64,000 nucleotides of DNA, taken from NCBI RefSeq assembly GCF_027497355.1, contig NZ_CP114909.1, positions 930,001-994,000 on the forward strand. Direction: 5' to 3'. The stretch's first letter is position 1, and each line of letters opens with the position of its first letter. The notes below the pieces were generated by a model. It was not told the DNA's origin. It saw only the letters and a program-made list of their open reading frames with translations, and did not search any database. The position numbers were made by a program, and so were the translations under genes. Shown here piece after piece: positions 1-9,833 of this stretch. This DNA comes from Micromonospora sp. WMMA1947. GTDB lineage: Bacteria > Actinomycetota > Actinomycetes > Mycobacteriales > Micromonosporaceae.

Positions 1-1
1 G

Positions 2-643
2 GTGCGGGCCGACGGCGGCCCGGTGGGCGTGGGCCAGTCGCTGACCCGGGCGCTCGTGGGCGTGGCGGTGGAGTGGCCCGGTCTGGTGCTGCCGCTGCTG
101 AGCTGGGTCGCCGGCGTCACGGTGATGCTCACCGACCCGCGCGGTCGCCGGCTGGGCGACCTGGTCGCCGGCACGCTCGTGGTGCACAGCCGCGGCGCCG
201 CGCACTGGCGTCCGCTGCCGCCGGCACCGCCGCCGCTGCTGGCCTGGGCGACCACGCTCGACCTGACCCGGTTCGACGACGGGCTGGCGCTGGCCGCCCG
301 GCAGTACCTGGACCGGCTGCCCCAGCTCGCCGAGCCGGACCGTTTCCTACTGGGCCGGGCGCTGTGGGCGGAGGTCGCGGCGGTCACCTCGCCGCCTCCG
401 CCGTGGGCCGCGCCGGACTCGGTCTACCTGTCCGCCGTGCTGGCCGAGCGGGGGCGCCGGGCCGCGCTGCGGATGGGCCGGACCCGTGCGGTCACCGCCG
501 CGCTCTGGCCGGAGTTGGTCCCGGCGTCGGCCGCCGTGCCGCCGCACGCTGTCGCGCCTGCCGCCCTGCGTCCGGCCGCGCCGGTCGACGGCCGGTTGCG
601 GTCCGCCGTGCCGGACGCCGGCCCCGATCCGGTACGCCGCTGA
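2..643 (+). CDS. RDD-family membrane protein, 3' part
   Basis: The gene enters from outside the window, so only its C-terminal 213 residues are visible and the true start is not seen. A hydrophobic span at about residues 15-42 is followed by DPRGRRLGDLVAGTLVV, the conserved tail motif of RDD-family membrane proteins. A cytoplasmic-looking region of about 150 residues follows, alanine- and proline-rich at its end. RDD proteins are poorly understood integral membrane proteins, some linked to sodium/proton exchange. The stop lies 7 bp from the convergent efeB stop. The family call is firm; no function can be given. Confidence 0.75.
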   Translation: MRADGGPVGVGQSLTRALVGVAVEWPGLVLPLLSWVAGVTVMLTDPRGRRLGDLVAGTLVVHSRGAAHWRPLPPAPPPLLAWATTLDLTRFDDGLALAARQYLDRLPQLAEPDRFLLGRALWAEVAAVTSPPPPWAAPDSVYLSAVLAERGRRAALRMGRTRAVTAALWPELVPASAAVPPHAVAPAALRPAAPVDGRLRSAVPDAGPDPVRR

Positions 644-650
644 GCCGGGC

Positions 651-1973
651 TCAGGCGAACAGCGCCCGCCCCCACCAGTCGGCCGCGTCGCGTACGCCGG
701 GCGGGCAGGCGAACAGGCCGCTGGAGACGTGCCGCAGGTACTCGTTCATGGCGTCGTTGCGGGCCAGCCGGGTCTGGATCGGCACGAACTGCCGGCGCGG
801 ATCCCGCTGGTAGGCGATGAAGAACAGACCGGCGTCGAGCCGGCCCAGCCCGTCCGAGCCGTCCACAAAGTTGTAGCCGCGACGCAGCAGGCGGGCGCCG
901 TCGTTCGCGTCCGGGTGGGCCAGCCGTACGTGCGCGGTGTCGGCGATGAGCGGCTCCCCGTCGTCGCCCTTGGCGGCGAAGTCCGGCTCGTCGAACTCGT
1001 CGCGGCGGCCCAGCGGCGCGCCGCTGCCCTTGGTCCGGCCGACGATCATCTCCTGTTCGGCCAGCGGGCTGCGGTCCCACGTCTCGATCAGCATCCGGAT
1101 CTTCCGGGTGACCAGGTAGGAGCCGCCGGTCATCCAGTCCGGACCGTCACCGGGCTGCACCCAGAGCTGGTCGCGGAGCAGGGCGGCGTCCTCGGCCTTG
1201 AGGTTGGCGGTGCCGTCCTTGAAGCCGAACAGGTTGCGGGGTGTGGCCTGGTCCCGCGACGTCGACGAGGTACGCCCGAAGCCGAGCTGCGACCAGCGGA
1301 CGCTCACCACGCCCATGCCGATCCGGGCGAGGTTGCGGATGGCGTGCACCGCGACCTGCGGGTCGTTGGCGCACGCCTGGACGCAGATGTCGCCGCCGGA
1401 CAGTTCCGGCCGCAGCGCGTCCCCGGCGAAGTGCGGCAGGTCGGCCAGGGCGGCCGGACGCCGGGCGGCGATGCCGAAGCGGTCCCGGCCCTGCGCGTCG
1501 CGGAAGAGCGTCGGCCCGAAGCCCACGGTGAGGGTGAGCTGCGACGGGGGCAGTCCGAGTGCCTCACCGGTGTCGTCCGGCGGGGCCTCGGGCATGCCGC
1601 CGACCGCGCCGATCACCCCGGCGTCCTTGCCGGCGGTCATCCGGGCCGCGGCGGCGGTCCACTCCTGGAGCATCGCGACCAGCCGGTCCCGGTCCTTCGT
1701 GACCACGTCGAACGCGACGAAGTGCAGCCGGTCCTGCGCCGGGGTGGTGATGCCGGCCTGGTGCTCGCCGAGGAACGGCACCGACCCGGCGGCGGATCCG
1801 GTGGCGGACGCCTCGTTCCCGCCGGCGAGCAGCGCGCCCGCGCCGCCCGCCACCCCGGCGACGCCCGCCACGCCGACGCCTGCGAGTGTCATCGCCCGGC
1901 GCCGGGACAGGCCACGGCCGGTCCGCTCGCGGTTCGGCTCGCTCGTCGCGTCGCCGTCGGCGGGGCCGGTCAT
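651..1973 (-). CDS. efeB: EfeB, Tat-exported Dyp-type heme peroxidase/deferrochelatase
   Basis: Last gene of the efeUOB operon. EfeB is exported folded by the Tat pathway and acts outside the membrane; it is credited with oxidising ferrous iron or releasing iron from heme for uptake by EfeU. The 440-residue product has a twin-arginine signal (SRRRAMTLAG) in its first 50 residues, the Dyp signature GFKDG at 250-254 with catalytic Asp253, and a likely proximal heme ligand His348 in AHVR. I chose the ATG at 1973 because it overlaps the efeO stop as ATGA; a longer frame upstream only reads across efeO. Translation is probably coupled to efeO. Confidence 0.93.
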   Translation of the reverse strand: MTGPADGDATSEPNRERTGRGLSRRRAMTLAGVGVAGVAGVAGGAGALLAGGNEASATGSAAGSVPFLGEHQAGITTPAQDRLHFVAFDVVTKDRDRLVAMLQEWTAAAARMTAGKDAGVIGAVGGMPEAPPDDTGEALGLPPSQLTLTVGFGPTLFRDAQGRDRFGIAARRPAALADLPHFAGDALRPELSGGDICVQACANDPQVAVHAIRNLARIGMGVVSVRWSQLGFGRTSSTSRDQATPRNLFGFKDGTANLKAEDAALLRDQLWVQPGDGPDWMTGGSYLVTRKIRMLIETWDRSPLAEQEMIVGRTKGSGAPLGRRDEFDEPDFAAKGDDGEPLIADTAHVRLAHPDANDGARLLRRGYNFVDGSDGLGRLDAGLFFIAYQRDPRRQFVPIQTRLARNDAMNEYLRHVSSGLFACPPGVRDAADWWGRALFA

Positions 1974-3100
1974 CGCGCGACGGCCGCCGCGACCTTGCTG
2001 ACCGGCTCGGCCAGCGCGTTCACCGTGTCCGACAGCTCCTTCAGCTCGTCCTTGCCGAGCTGGGTGTGCAGCTTCCAGCCGTCGCCGGCGCGGTGCTTGC
2101 CGAGCGTGGCCTCCACGTTCGCGAACTCGCTGTCGAGCTGCTTGACCAGGTCGGGCGCGCGCTGCTCCAGCGCCGGCCGCAGCGCGGCGATGGCCGCCTT
2201 GGAGCCCTCCAGGTTGGCGTTGAAGTCCCACAGGTCGGTGTGCGAGTAGCGCTCCTCCTCGCCGGTGATCTTGCCGCTGGCGACCTCGTCGAGCAGCGCC
2301 TTGGCGCCGTTGGCGAGCTGGAGCGGGGTGAGCTTCTCGGCGTCCGCCTTGGCGACGATCGCCTTGACGTCGACAAGGAGCCGGTCCGCGATCGGGCCGT
2401 CGGAACTGACGTCGCCGGTGGTCCAGAGGTCCTTCTCGATCCGGTGGAAGCCGGTGAACTCCATGCCCTCCTCGACCACCTCCTCACGGCCGTCGATCTT
2501 CGGGTCGAGGTCGCCGAAGCTCTCCGCCACCGGCTCGATCCGCTCCCAGTAGGTGCGGGCCACCGGGTACAGCGCCTTGGCCTTCGCCACGTCGTTCGCC
2601 TTGACCGCCGACACGAACTCCTCGGTCTTCGTCAGCAGCGCGGCGGTCTGGCTGCGCACGTACCGCTGGTAGCTCTCGGCGGCCTGGGTCAGCGCCGCGT
2701 CAGGGGCGACAGTCGCGGCGGTGCCGGAGACCTTCAGCGCGCCCCGGATGCCCCGGCCGCTCATCCCCGGCTTGCAGGCCGTCTCGTACGTGCCGGCGGT
2801 CAGCTCGACGCGCAGCTCCCGGCTGAGCCCGGGGGCGATGTTCTCCACCTCGCCCATCACCCGGTCACCCGCGGCGTAGACGTAGAACTCGTTGACCTTG
2901 GAACCGGTGTTCGTCACCTTGAAGGTCACCTGGCCGGCGTCGATCTCGGTGTCGCCGACCTCGCAGACGGTGTCGGTGGCCTTGACGGCGATCGGACCGC
3001 CGTTCGTGGCGTCGGCGTCGTCACCGCCTCCGCAGCCGGCCAGTCCGGCGACGGCGAGCAGCCCGGCAGCGGCGGGCGCGACGAGTCGAGTGGTACGCAT
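1970..3100 (-). CDS. efeO: EfeO, periplasmic-type iron-binding lipoprotein
   Basis: Middle gene of the ferrous iron importer. The 376-residue protein has a lipoprotein signal with lipobox LAGC (Cys23), an N-terminal cupredoxin-like domain at about residues 35-130 and a C-terminal M75 imelysin-like domain. The HxxE motif typical of EfeO M75 domains is present as HRIE. EfeO is thought to capture iron and pass it to the EfeU permease. It starts 29 bp after efeU and overlaps efeB by four bases, so the three genes look like one transcript. Length and domain order match actinobacterial EfeO. Confidence 0.93.
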   Translation of the reverse strand: MRTTRLVAPAAAGLLAVAGLAGCGGGDDADATNGGPIAVKATDTVCEVGDTEIDAGQVTFKVTNTGSKVNEFYVYAAGDRVMGEVENIAPGLSRELRVELTAGTYETACKPGMSGRGIRGALKVSGTAATVAPDAALTQAAESYQRYVRSQTAALLTKTEEFVSAVKANDVAKAKALYPVARTYWERIEPVAESFGDLDPKIDGREEVVEEGMEFTGFHRIEKDLWTTGDVSSDGPIADRLLVDVKAIVAKADAEKLTPLQLANGAKALLDEVASGKITGEEERYSHTDLWDFNANLEGSKAAIAALRPALEQRAPDLVKQLDSEFANVEATLGKHRAGDGWKLHTQLGKDELKELSDTVNALAEPVSKVAAAVAR

Positions 3101-3129
3101 CGTGCGGGGTCTCCTCGGGAACGGGCGGG

Positions 3130-4056
3130 TCAGGCGCGGGGGGACGGAACGGCGGCGACGTCGGCCGGCGCGTCGGACGTGTCGGCTGCGGGCGCGGCGG
3201 CCGGGACCGGCTCGGCGGGCCGGGCCGGCTTCGCGGGTTGAGCGGGCTTGGCCGGCTTGCGCAGGAAGAGCACGAGCACCGGCACCGCGTACGCGACCCA
3301 GGCGACCAGTTCCAGCACCGTCGGCGCGGCGGTGACGTTGAACATGCCGGCGAGCAGCGCGCCGTACCAGGAACTCGGGTCGAGCGTGGCCGAGATGTCG
3401 AACGCCAGGTCGTTCAGGCCGGGCAGCACGCCCGCCTCCTGGAAGTCGTGCACGCCGTACTTGAGGATGCCGGCGGCGACCAGGATGAGCAGCGCGCCGG
3501 TCCAGGTGAAGAACCGGCTCAGGTTGATCCGTACCGCGCTGCGGTAGAGCAGGAAGCCGATCACGACGGCGGTGGCGATTCCGCCGGCCAGGGCGAGCAG
3601 CGAGCCGGGCCCGGTGCCGCCGGCTGCGCTCTCGGCGGCGGCGTAGAAGATCAGCGCGGTTTCCAGGCCCTCACGGATGACCGCGAGGAACGCCATGCCG
3701 GCGACGGCCAGGGAGCCGACCGCGAGCGCGTCGGTGAGCTTGCCGCGCAGCTCCCCGGCGATGGTGCGGGCGGCCCGGCGCATCCAGAAGATCATCCAGG
3801 TCACGAAGACCACGGCGGCGACCGAGGTGACCGCCTCGAACAGCTCGCGCGACTCGGAGGTGCGCAGCAGTGAGGTCGACGTGTACTGGATCAGGGAGCC
3901 GAAGCCGACGGAGAGCGCCACGGCCAGGCCGACACCGGCCCACACCTGCGGCAGCCGGTCCCGGCGCTGCGACTTGACCAGGAAGGCGACGAGGATGCTG
4001 ACCACGAGCGTCGCTTCCAGACCTTCACGCAGGCCGATCAAGTACGTGGCGAACAT
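3130..4056 (-). CDS. efeU: EfeU, FTR1-family iron permease
   Basis: First gene of the iron-uptake operon. The 308-residue protein has the two REGLE motifs (residues 10-14 and 128-132) that define the FTR1/EfeU family and carry the glutamates that bind iron in transit. About seven hydrophobic spans are visible. The C-terminus has a Pro/Ala/Lys-rich tail of about 45 residues (repeated PAKPAQ-like units), longer than in the E. coli protein. An iron box sits 23 bp upstream of the start, so control by an IdeR/DmdR-type repressor is likely. Confidence 0.93.
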   Translation of the reverse strand: MFATYLIGLREGLEATLVVSILVAFLVKSQRRDRLPQVWAGVGLAVALSVGFGSLIQYTSTSLLRTSESRELFEAVTSVAAVVFVTWMIFWMRRAARTIAGELRGKLTDALAVGSLAVAGMAFLAVIREGLETALIFYAAAESAAGGTGPGSLLALAGGIATAVVIGFLLYRSAVRINLSRFFTWTGALLILVAAGILKYGVHDFQEAGVLPGLNDLAFDISATLDPSSWYGALLAGMFNVTAAPTVLELVAWVAYAVPVLVLFLRKPAKPAQPAKPARPAEPVPAAAPAADTSDAPADVAAVPSPRA

Positions 4057-4078
4057 CAGGCACTCCGTCGTCGCTGAG

Positions 4079-4097
4079 TTAGGGCAGGCATACCTTG
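4079..4097. promoter_or_regulatory. IdeR/DtxR-type iron box upstream of efeUOB
   Basis: The plus strand reads TTAGGGCAGGCATACCTTG. It agrees with the DtxR/IdeR consensus TTAGGTTAGGCTAACCTAA at 13 of 19 positions and is an imperfect inverted repeat. It lies 23-41 bp before the efeU ATG. A TTGACG -35-like hexamer on the minus strand (4115-4120) places the box over the expected -10 region, so an iron-loaded repressor bound there would block transcription. The site was found by eye; binding is inferred. Confidence 0.72.
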
Positions 4098-4177
4098 CTC
4101 CTGTTCACAGCAAACGTCAAGCTGATCCGGGTAACGTCACCCGGTTCGCCACCTGACGGCCTTCCCCCGTACGCGAA

Positions 4178-4217
4178 AAGGGACCGGGGTCGGCCGCGCG
4201 GCCGACCCCGGTCCCTT
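4178..4217. terminator. Long perfect hairpin downstream of ahcY
   Basis: An 18-bp perfect inverted repeat (4178-4195 and 4200-4217) flanks GCGC, which is itself self-complementary, so the whole 40 bases are one palindrome. It starts 15 bp after the ahcY stop on the minus strand and has an AAAAG tract on its far side. It would terminate ahcY and insulate the divergently placed efeU promoter region. Confidence 0.8.
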
Positions 4218-4231
4218 CGGGAGCGTGGAAC

Positions 4232-5731
<1,500 letters not shown>

Positions 5732-5840
5732 GGAAGCTCCTGTCGAACGATGGTGGTGCGCAGCCTTCCACCTTACGCTCGCGGGCCGTTCGACCCGTGC
5801 CCGGTTGGCCGACCGCGCAATCGGCCGGTCGGCGGACAGC

Positions 5841-5896
5841 GCACGGGGCGGTCGGTCGTGAGCGGACTTTCCACTCACGGCCCGGCCGCCCCGTGC
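5841..5896. promoter_or_regulatory. Long hairpin in the ahcY leader / manA 3' region
   Basis: Arms 5841-5862 and 5874-5896 pair over about 22 bp with one bulge and G-U pairs, around an 11-nt loop. It lies 124 nt after the manA stop and 110 nt before the ahcY start, both on the minus strand. A second smaller hairpin lies near 5801-5834. It could end manA transcription or form a structured ahcY leader. I compared it by eye with the SAH riboswitch and saw no match. No other gene-like sequence was seen in 5732-6019. Confidence 0.5.
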
Positions 5897-6019
5897 ATCC
5901 CCCCGGTTTGGTTCCCCCGCACGTCACCGGACCTTCGTCGCGACAACGCTGCGTACCCATAGAGTCACACCAGGCGGGGTGGCCGTCAAGCTATTTCGGA
6001 AAAGTCGGACTTGCGCGGA

Positions 6020-7180
6020 TCAGTGCATGCCGCACGTGGCGACGAACGCCTCTCCCGCCCCGCTCACCGCCAGCGGGCCACCGGCCGCCGTACCCACAGC
6101 GGCCTGACCCGCGCCCAGCGTCACCACGCCCACACCGTCGTCCACGGTCAGCTTCCCGGCCCGGCAGAGCACCACCCGCGGCCCGGGCAGCGTCAACCGC
6201 ACCCCGGACGACCCGGCGGTCACCTCGACCCGGTGCAGCGCGAAGTCCTCCACCGGCACCGGCCAGGTCAGCACGCCCGGCTCCACCTGCTCCGGCCGCA
6301 GCACCGGCTCGGTCAGCACCTCGAACCGGAGCACCCGCAGCAACTCGTCCACGTCGACCCGCTTCGGGGTCAGCCCGCCGCGCAACACGTTGTCACTGGC
6401 CGCCATGATCTCGACGCCGGTACCGCGCAGGTAGGCGTGCAGGTTCCCGGCCGGCATCCAGATGCCCTCGCCGGGCGCCAGCCGGACGTGGTGCAGCAGC
6501 AACGCCACCACCACACCCGGGTCGGCCGGATAGCCGGACGCCAGCGCGCGGACCAGCTCGGCGTCCGCCGAGGCCGGACCCGCGTCCGCCGCCGCCAGCA
6601 CGGCCGCCACCAGCCCGGCGCGCTCCGCCTGCGGCCAGCTCAGCAGCAGACGTACCGCCTCCCGCAGCCCCGCCGGCCCGTCGCGCAACGCCGCCACCAC
6701 AGGTTCCAGCGCGGGTACGCCGAACGCGGCGATCGCCGCCGCCGACTCCCCCGGGTCGCGGAAGCCGCACAGGGCGTCGAACTCCGAGAGCGCCACCAAC
6801 AGCTCCGGCTTGTGGTACGGGTCCACGTAGTTGACCCGCCCGACGTCGGCGGCGTGCCCCGCGCGGGCCTGCTCGGCGTCCGGATGCGCCTGGAGGCTCA
6901 GCGGCGCGTCGGCGGCCAGCACCTTCAGCAGGAACGGCAGCCGGGTGCCGAACCGGCCGACCAGCCGCTCACCCAGCCAGTGGCCCGGCTCGGCCACCAG
7001 CAGCTCGGTGAGGCTGACCGGCCGGCCGTCGCGCTGCACGGTGGCCGGTGCGCCCGGGTGGGCGCCCAGCCACAGCTCCGCCTCCGGCCCGTTGCTCGGC
7101 ACCGGACGCCCCTGCAACTCGGCGATCGCGGTGCGCGAGCCCCAGGCGTAGTCACGGATCCGGCCCTGCAACAACTCCAT
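6020..7180 (-). CDS. manA: Mannose-6-phosphate isomerase, class I
   Basis: Interconverts fructose-6-phosphate and mannose-6-phosphate, feeding GDP-mannose for mannosylated lipids and glycans. The 386-residue protein has type I isomerase motifs: QAHPDAEQAR near residue 95 and HKPELLVAL near 128, which carry zinc ligands, and a C-terminal cupin with GEGIWMPAGNLHAYL. It starts 3 bp after the CDF transporter gene ends, so they share a transcript. The neighbouring SIS-domain protein and the distant manC belong to the same sugar-phosphate pathway. Confidence 0.92.
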   Translation of the reverse strand: MELLQGRIRDYAWGSRTAIAELQGRPVPSNGPEAELWLGAHPGAPATVQRDGRPVSLTELLVAEPGHWLGERLVGRFGTRLPFLLKVLAADAPLSLQAHPDAEQARAGHAADVGRVNYVDPYHKPELLVALSEFDALCGFRDPGESAAAIAAFGVPALEPVVAALRDGPAGLREAVRLLLSWPQAERAGLVAAVLAAADAGPASADAELVRALASGYPADPGVVVALLLHHVRLAPGEGIWMPAGNLHAYLRGTGVEIMAASDNVLRGGLTPKRVDVDELLRVLRFEVLTEPVLRPEQVEPGVLTWPVPVEDFALHRVEVTAGSSGVRLTLPGPRVVLCRAGKLTVDDGVGVVTLGAGQAAVGTAAGGPLAVSGAGEAFVATCGMH

Positions 7181-7183
7181 CGG

Positions 7184-8206
7184 TCAGCTCCCGGGCCGCC
7201 CGGCCACCTCGTCGGCCGTGGGCGTCCCACCAGTGGTCAGGGTCTCCGGGACGGCGGTGTCCGCCGCCTGCCCGGTGCCGGCCCGCTCGGCGGCGGCCGA
7301 GTAGATGTCCGGCTCCAGGTAGATCACCCGCGCGGTGGGCACCTCGCGGCGGATCCGCGCCTCGACCGCGTTGATGTCGCGGGCCAGGTCCTGGGCGGTC
7401 TCCCAGGCCGGCACCGCGATCTTCGCGGCCACCATGAGCTCCTCCGGGCCGAGGTAGAGCGTCTTCATGTGGATGATCCGCTCGACCTCGGGACCGTTCG
7501 TCACGGCCTGCTCGATCTTGTCGAGCTCGCTCTGCTCGGCGCCCTCGCCGAGCAGCAGGCTCTTGGTCTCGATCGCCAGCGTGATCGCGATGACCACCAG
7601 CAGCACGCCGATCATCGCGGTGCCCGCCGCGTCCCACATGCCGTTGCCGGTGATCAGCGTCATACCGACGCCGAACAGCGCGAAGACCAGACCCACGAGC
7701 GCGCCGAAGTCCTCCAGCAGCACCACCGGAAGCTCCGGCGCCTTGGCCCGGCGGATGAACCGGACCCAGCTCTGGTTGCCCCGGATCAGGTTCGACTCCT
7801 TGATCGCGGTACGGAAGGAGAAGCTCTCCATCACGATCGCCGCGACCAGCACCGCCACCGGCACCCAGTGCCAGCTCTCGATCGGGTGCGGATCGGACGC
7901 CTTGTGGTACGCCTCGTAGAGCGCGAACAGGCCACCGATGCTGAACAGCACGATCGCCACGATGAACGCGTAGATGTAGCGCTCCCGGCCGTACCCGAAC
8001 GGGTGCTGGGGCGTGGCCCGCCGCTTGGCACGACGGCCGCCGAGCAACAGCAGGCCCTGGTTGCCGGAGTCGGCCACCGAGTGGATCGACTCGGCCAGCA
8101 TCGACGACGAGCCGGTCAGGGCGAACGCGACGAACTTGGTGACGGCGATGCCGAGGTTCGCCGCCAGGGCGGCGACGATCGCCTTCGTGCCCCCGTTTGC
8201 GCTCAT
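7184..8206 (-). CDS. Cation diffusion facilitator metal transporter
   Basis: A 340-residue CDF-family antiporter that would export divalent metals (zinc, cobalt, iron or manganese) in exchange for protons. About six membrane spans occupy residues 10-215, with family motifs SMLAESIHSVADSGNQ in the second and HPFGYGRERY after the third. A C-terminal cytoplasmic domain follows. The Ser/His and Asp pattern in ESIHSVADS is consistent with a metal site, but I cannot say which metal. It lies between manA and the SIS gene on one strand, a position common in actinomycetes. Confidence 0.88.
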   Translation of the reverse strand: MSANGGTKAIVAALAANLGIAVTKFVAFALTGSSSMLAESIHSVADSGNQGLLLLGGRRAKRRATPQHPFGYGRERYIYAFIVAIVLFSIGGLFALYEAYHKASDPHPIESWHWVPVAVLVAAIVMESFSFRTAIKESNLIRGNQSWVRFIRRAKAPELPVVLLEDFGALVGLVFALFGVGMTLITGNGMWDAAGTAMIGVLLVVIAITLAIETKSLLLGEGAEQSELDKIEQAVTNGPEVERIIHMKTLYLGPEELMVAAKIAVPAWETAQDLARDINAVEARIRREVPTARVIYLEPDIYSAAAERAGTGQAADTAVPETLTTGGTPTADEVAGRPGS

Positions 8207-8234
8207 TTCCCGCCTCGCTCGATGCCCCGTGTGC

Positions 8235-9428
8235 TCACTGGTTCGCCAGCTCCTTCATCTCCGTGATGGCCGGTACCGCCATCGGGTCCAGCCCGTGGGC
8301 CAGGGCGAGGTAGATCGAGGCGAAGTCGGGGACCGCCACCAGCGACGCGAGCCGCTCCAGCGCGGAGCCACCCTCGGCGGTCACCACGTCGCAGCGCACC
8401 CCGCGCCGCTCGGCGAGCGTCTGCACCGCGTCCGCGCGACGCTCCTCCACCGCCAGCGGCTCGTCGGTGTCGTCGTCGGCGTTGAGCCCGCCGTCGCGCA
8501 GCAGCACCAGCCGCAGCCGGGTGCCGTCGGGCTCGTCGTCGCCCGGGTCGGCGAAGATGTCCCGCTCGCCCTCGGCCAGGCCGCCGAACACGCCGTCGAG
8601 CAGGCCGACGCGACCCCGGCCCGCCTCGCCCAGCGCACCGGCGACCACCGGGTAGCGGGCGTTCGCGGACAACGTGTCACCGAACCGCCGGGCGGCCACG
8701 GTGGCCAGCGGGGACGAACCCCACACGATCGGGATCGACCCGGACAGGCCCAGCGCCAGCGACTTCGCCGGGTTGACGAAGGACTCGGCGGTCGGCCGGC
8801 ATCGATCGGCGTCGGCGTCCAGCCGGGCCGCCGTCTCGGCCAGATCCGCCTCGTTGACCTTCACGAGCCCGAGGGTACGGGCGGCCAGCAGAACCGGCAC
8901 GGTGAGCGCCCAGAGGCTGGCCCGGGCCGGCGCGCGCCGGGGAACCGGGATGAACGGCGCGCGGGCCCGCTCGGCCACCGACTGGAGCTGCGAGTCGGGC
9001 GCACCGACCGCCACCAGCCGTGCCCCGCGCCGGTGCGCCGCCTCGGCCGCGCCCAGCGCCTCCGGGCTACGGCCGGACGCGCTCACCGCGATCACCACGT
9101 CCGCCGCGCCCACCCAGCCCGGCACACCGGCGCTGCGGTGCGGGATGACCGGCACCGGGCAGCGCGGCCCGGCGACGGTGGCCAGCACGTCACCGGTACG
9201 CCCGGCGGTGCCGATGCCGGCGATGACCACCGCGCGCGGTCGTCCGTCGTCGGCGAGCACGGACAGGTTCGCCTCCGCGGCCAGCGCCGCGGACTCGCGT
9301 ACCTGGGCGCCCGCGGACGCGGTGAACCGGAGCATGCCACCCGGATCGCGCTCGGAGAGCTGCGCCGCGTCGTCGAGCAGGGCCTCGTCGGCGCGCCGGT
9401 GGCCGCTGACCCCGGCCGTCCCCTCCAT
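8235..9428 (-). CDS. SIS-domain phosphosugar isomerase-like protein
   Basis: A 397-residue protein with a SIS (sugar isomerase) fold seen as VVIAGIGTAGRTGDV and VIAVSASGRSPE-type segments, resembling bifunctional phosphoglucose/phosphomannose isomerases and the conserved protein next to manA in mycobacteria. The catalytic activity is not certain. The start at 9428 overlaps the upstream Trm112-like stop by one base (TGATG); two GTG codons just upstream are alternatives. With manA it probably works in mannose-phosphate supply, but that is inference from position. Confidence 0.78.
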   Translation of the reverse strand: MEGTAGVSGHRRADEALLDDAAQLSERDPGGMLRFTASAGAQVRESAALAAEANLSVLADDGRPRAVVIAGIGTAGRTGDVLATVAGPRCPVPVIPHRSAGVPGWVGAADVVIAVSASGRSPEALGAAEAAHRRGARLVAVGAPDSQLQSVAERARAPFIPVPRRAPARASLWALTVPVLLAARTLGLVKVNEADLAETAARLDADADRCRPTAESFVNPAKSLALGLSGSIPIVWGSSPLATVAARRFGDTLSANARYPVVAGALGEAGRGRVGLLDGVFGGLAEGERDIFADPGDDEPDGTRLRLVLLRDGGLNADDDTDEPLAVEERRADAVQTLAERRGVRCDVVTAEGGSALERLASLVAVPDFASIYLALAHGLDPMAVPAITEMKELANQ

Positions 9429-9634
9429 CACCGCGACGACCCGCCCCGCGCCTCGTCGGCGGCGGGTCCACCGCGCGCCTCGTCCAGCAGGAGCACCGGG
9501 ACGTCGTCCCGGACCTCGAAGATGCGACCGCACTCGGTGCAGGTGAGCGTCTGCGCCTGCGCGTCGTAGTCGAGCGGGGCGTGGTGCGTGTCCGGGCAGG
9601 CGAGAATGTCGAGCAACTGCGGGTCCAGGGCCAC
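9428..9634 (-). CDS. Trm112-like zinc-ribbon protein
   Basis: A 68-residue protein of the Trm112/UPF0434 family, which in other organisms activates methyltransferases. It begins LDPQLLDILACPDTHHAPL and continues with LTCTECGRIFEVRDDVPVLL. The second Cys pair CTEC is intact; the first is CPDTHH, so a histidine may replace the second cysteine. It heads the cluster of SIS protein, CDF transporter and manA, to which it is joined by overlapping codons. Its partner methyltransferase is not in view. Confidence 0.85.
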   Translation of the reverse strand: MALDPQLLDILACPDTHHAPLDYDAQAQTLTCTECGRIFEVRDDVPVLLLDEARGGPAADEARGGSSR

Positions 9635-9833
9635 GGCGCGGCTCCTTCCACGTATGCGGTCTCACCGGTCGGCGGTGCCGGTCGGCGCAGGCGATCTTAT
9701 CGGCCGAGCGGCCCCGGCACGGGGCCCCGTTCAGCCCCGGTTGTCCGTCCTCCGGTCGGGCAGGTGGCGGCTACCGGGTCACGGCGTGACCACCCACCGT
9801 CACGGTAACCCCGGGAGCCGGTCGGGTTCCGGC

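Noticed and set aside
5732..5900. SAH or SAM riboswitch before ahcY
   Set aside because: No match by eye to the conserved core of these classes; kept only as an unexplained hairpin.
6011..8266. Plus-strand reading frame of about 750 codons opposite manA and the CDF gene
   Set aside because: A high-G+C shadow without family sequence; both minus-strand genes are well supported.
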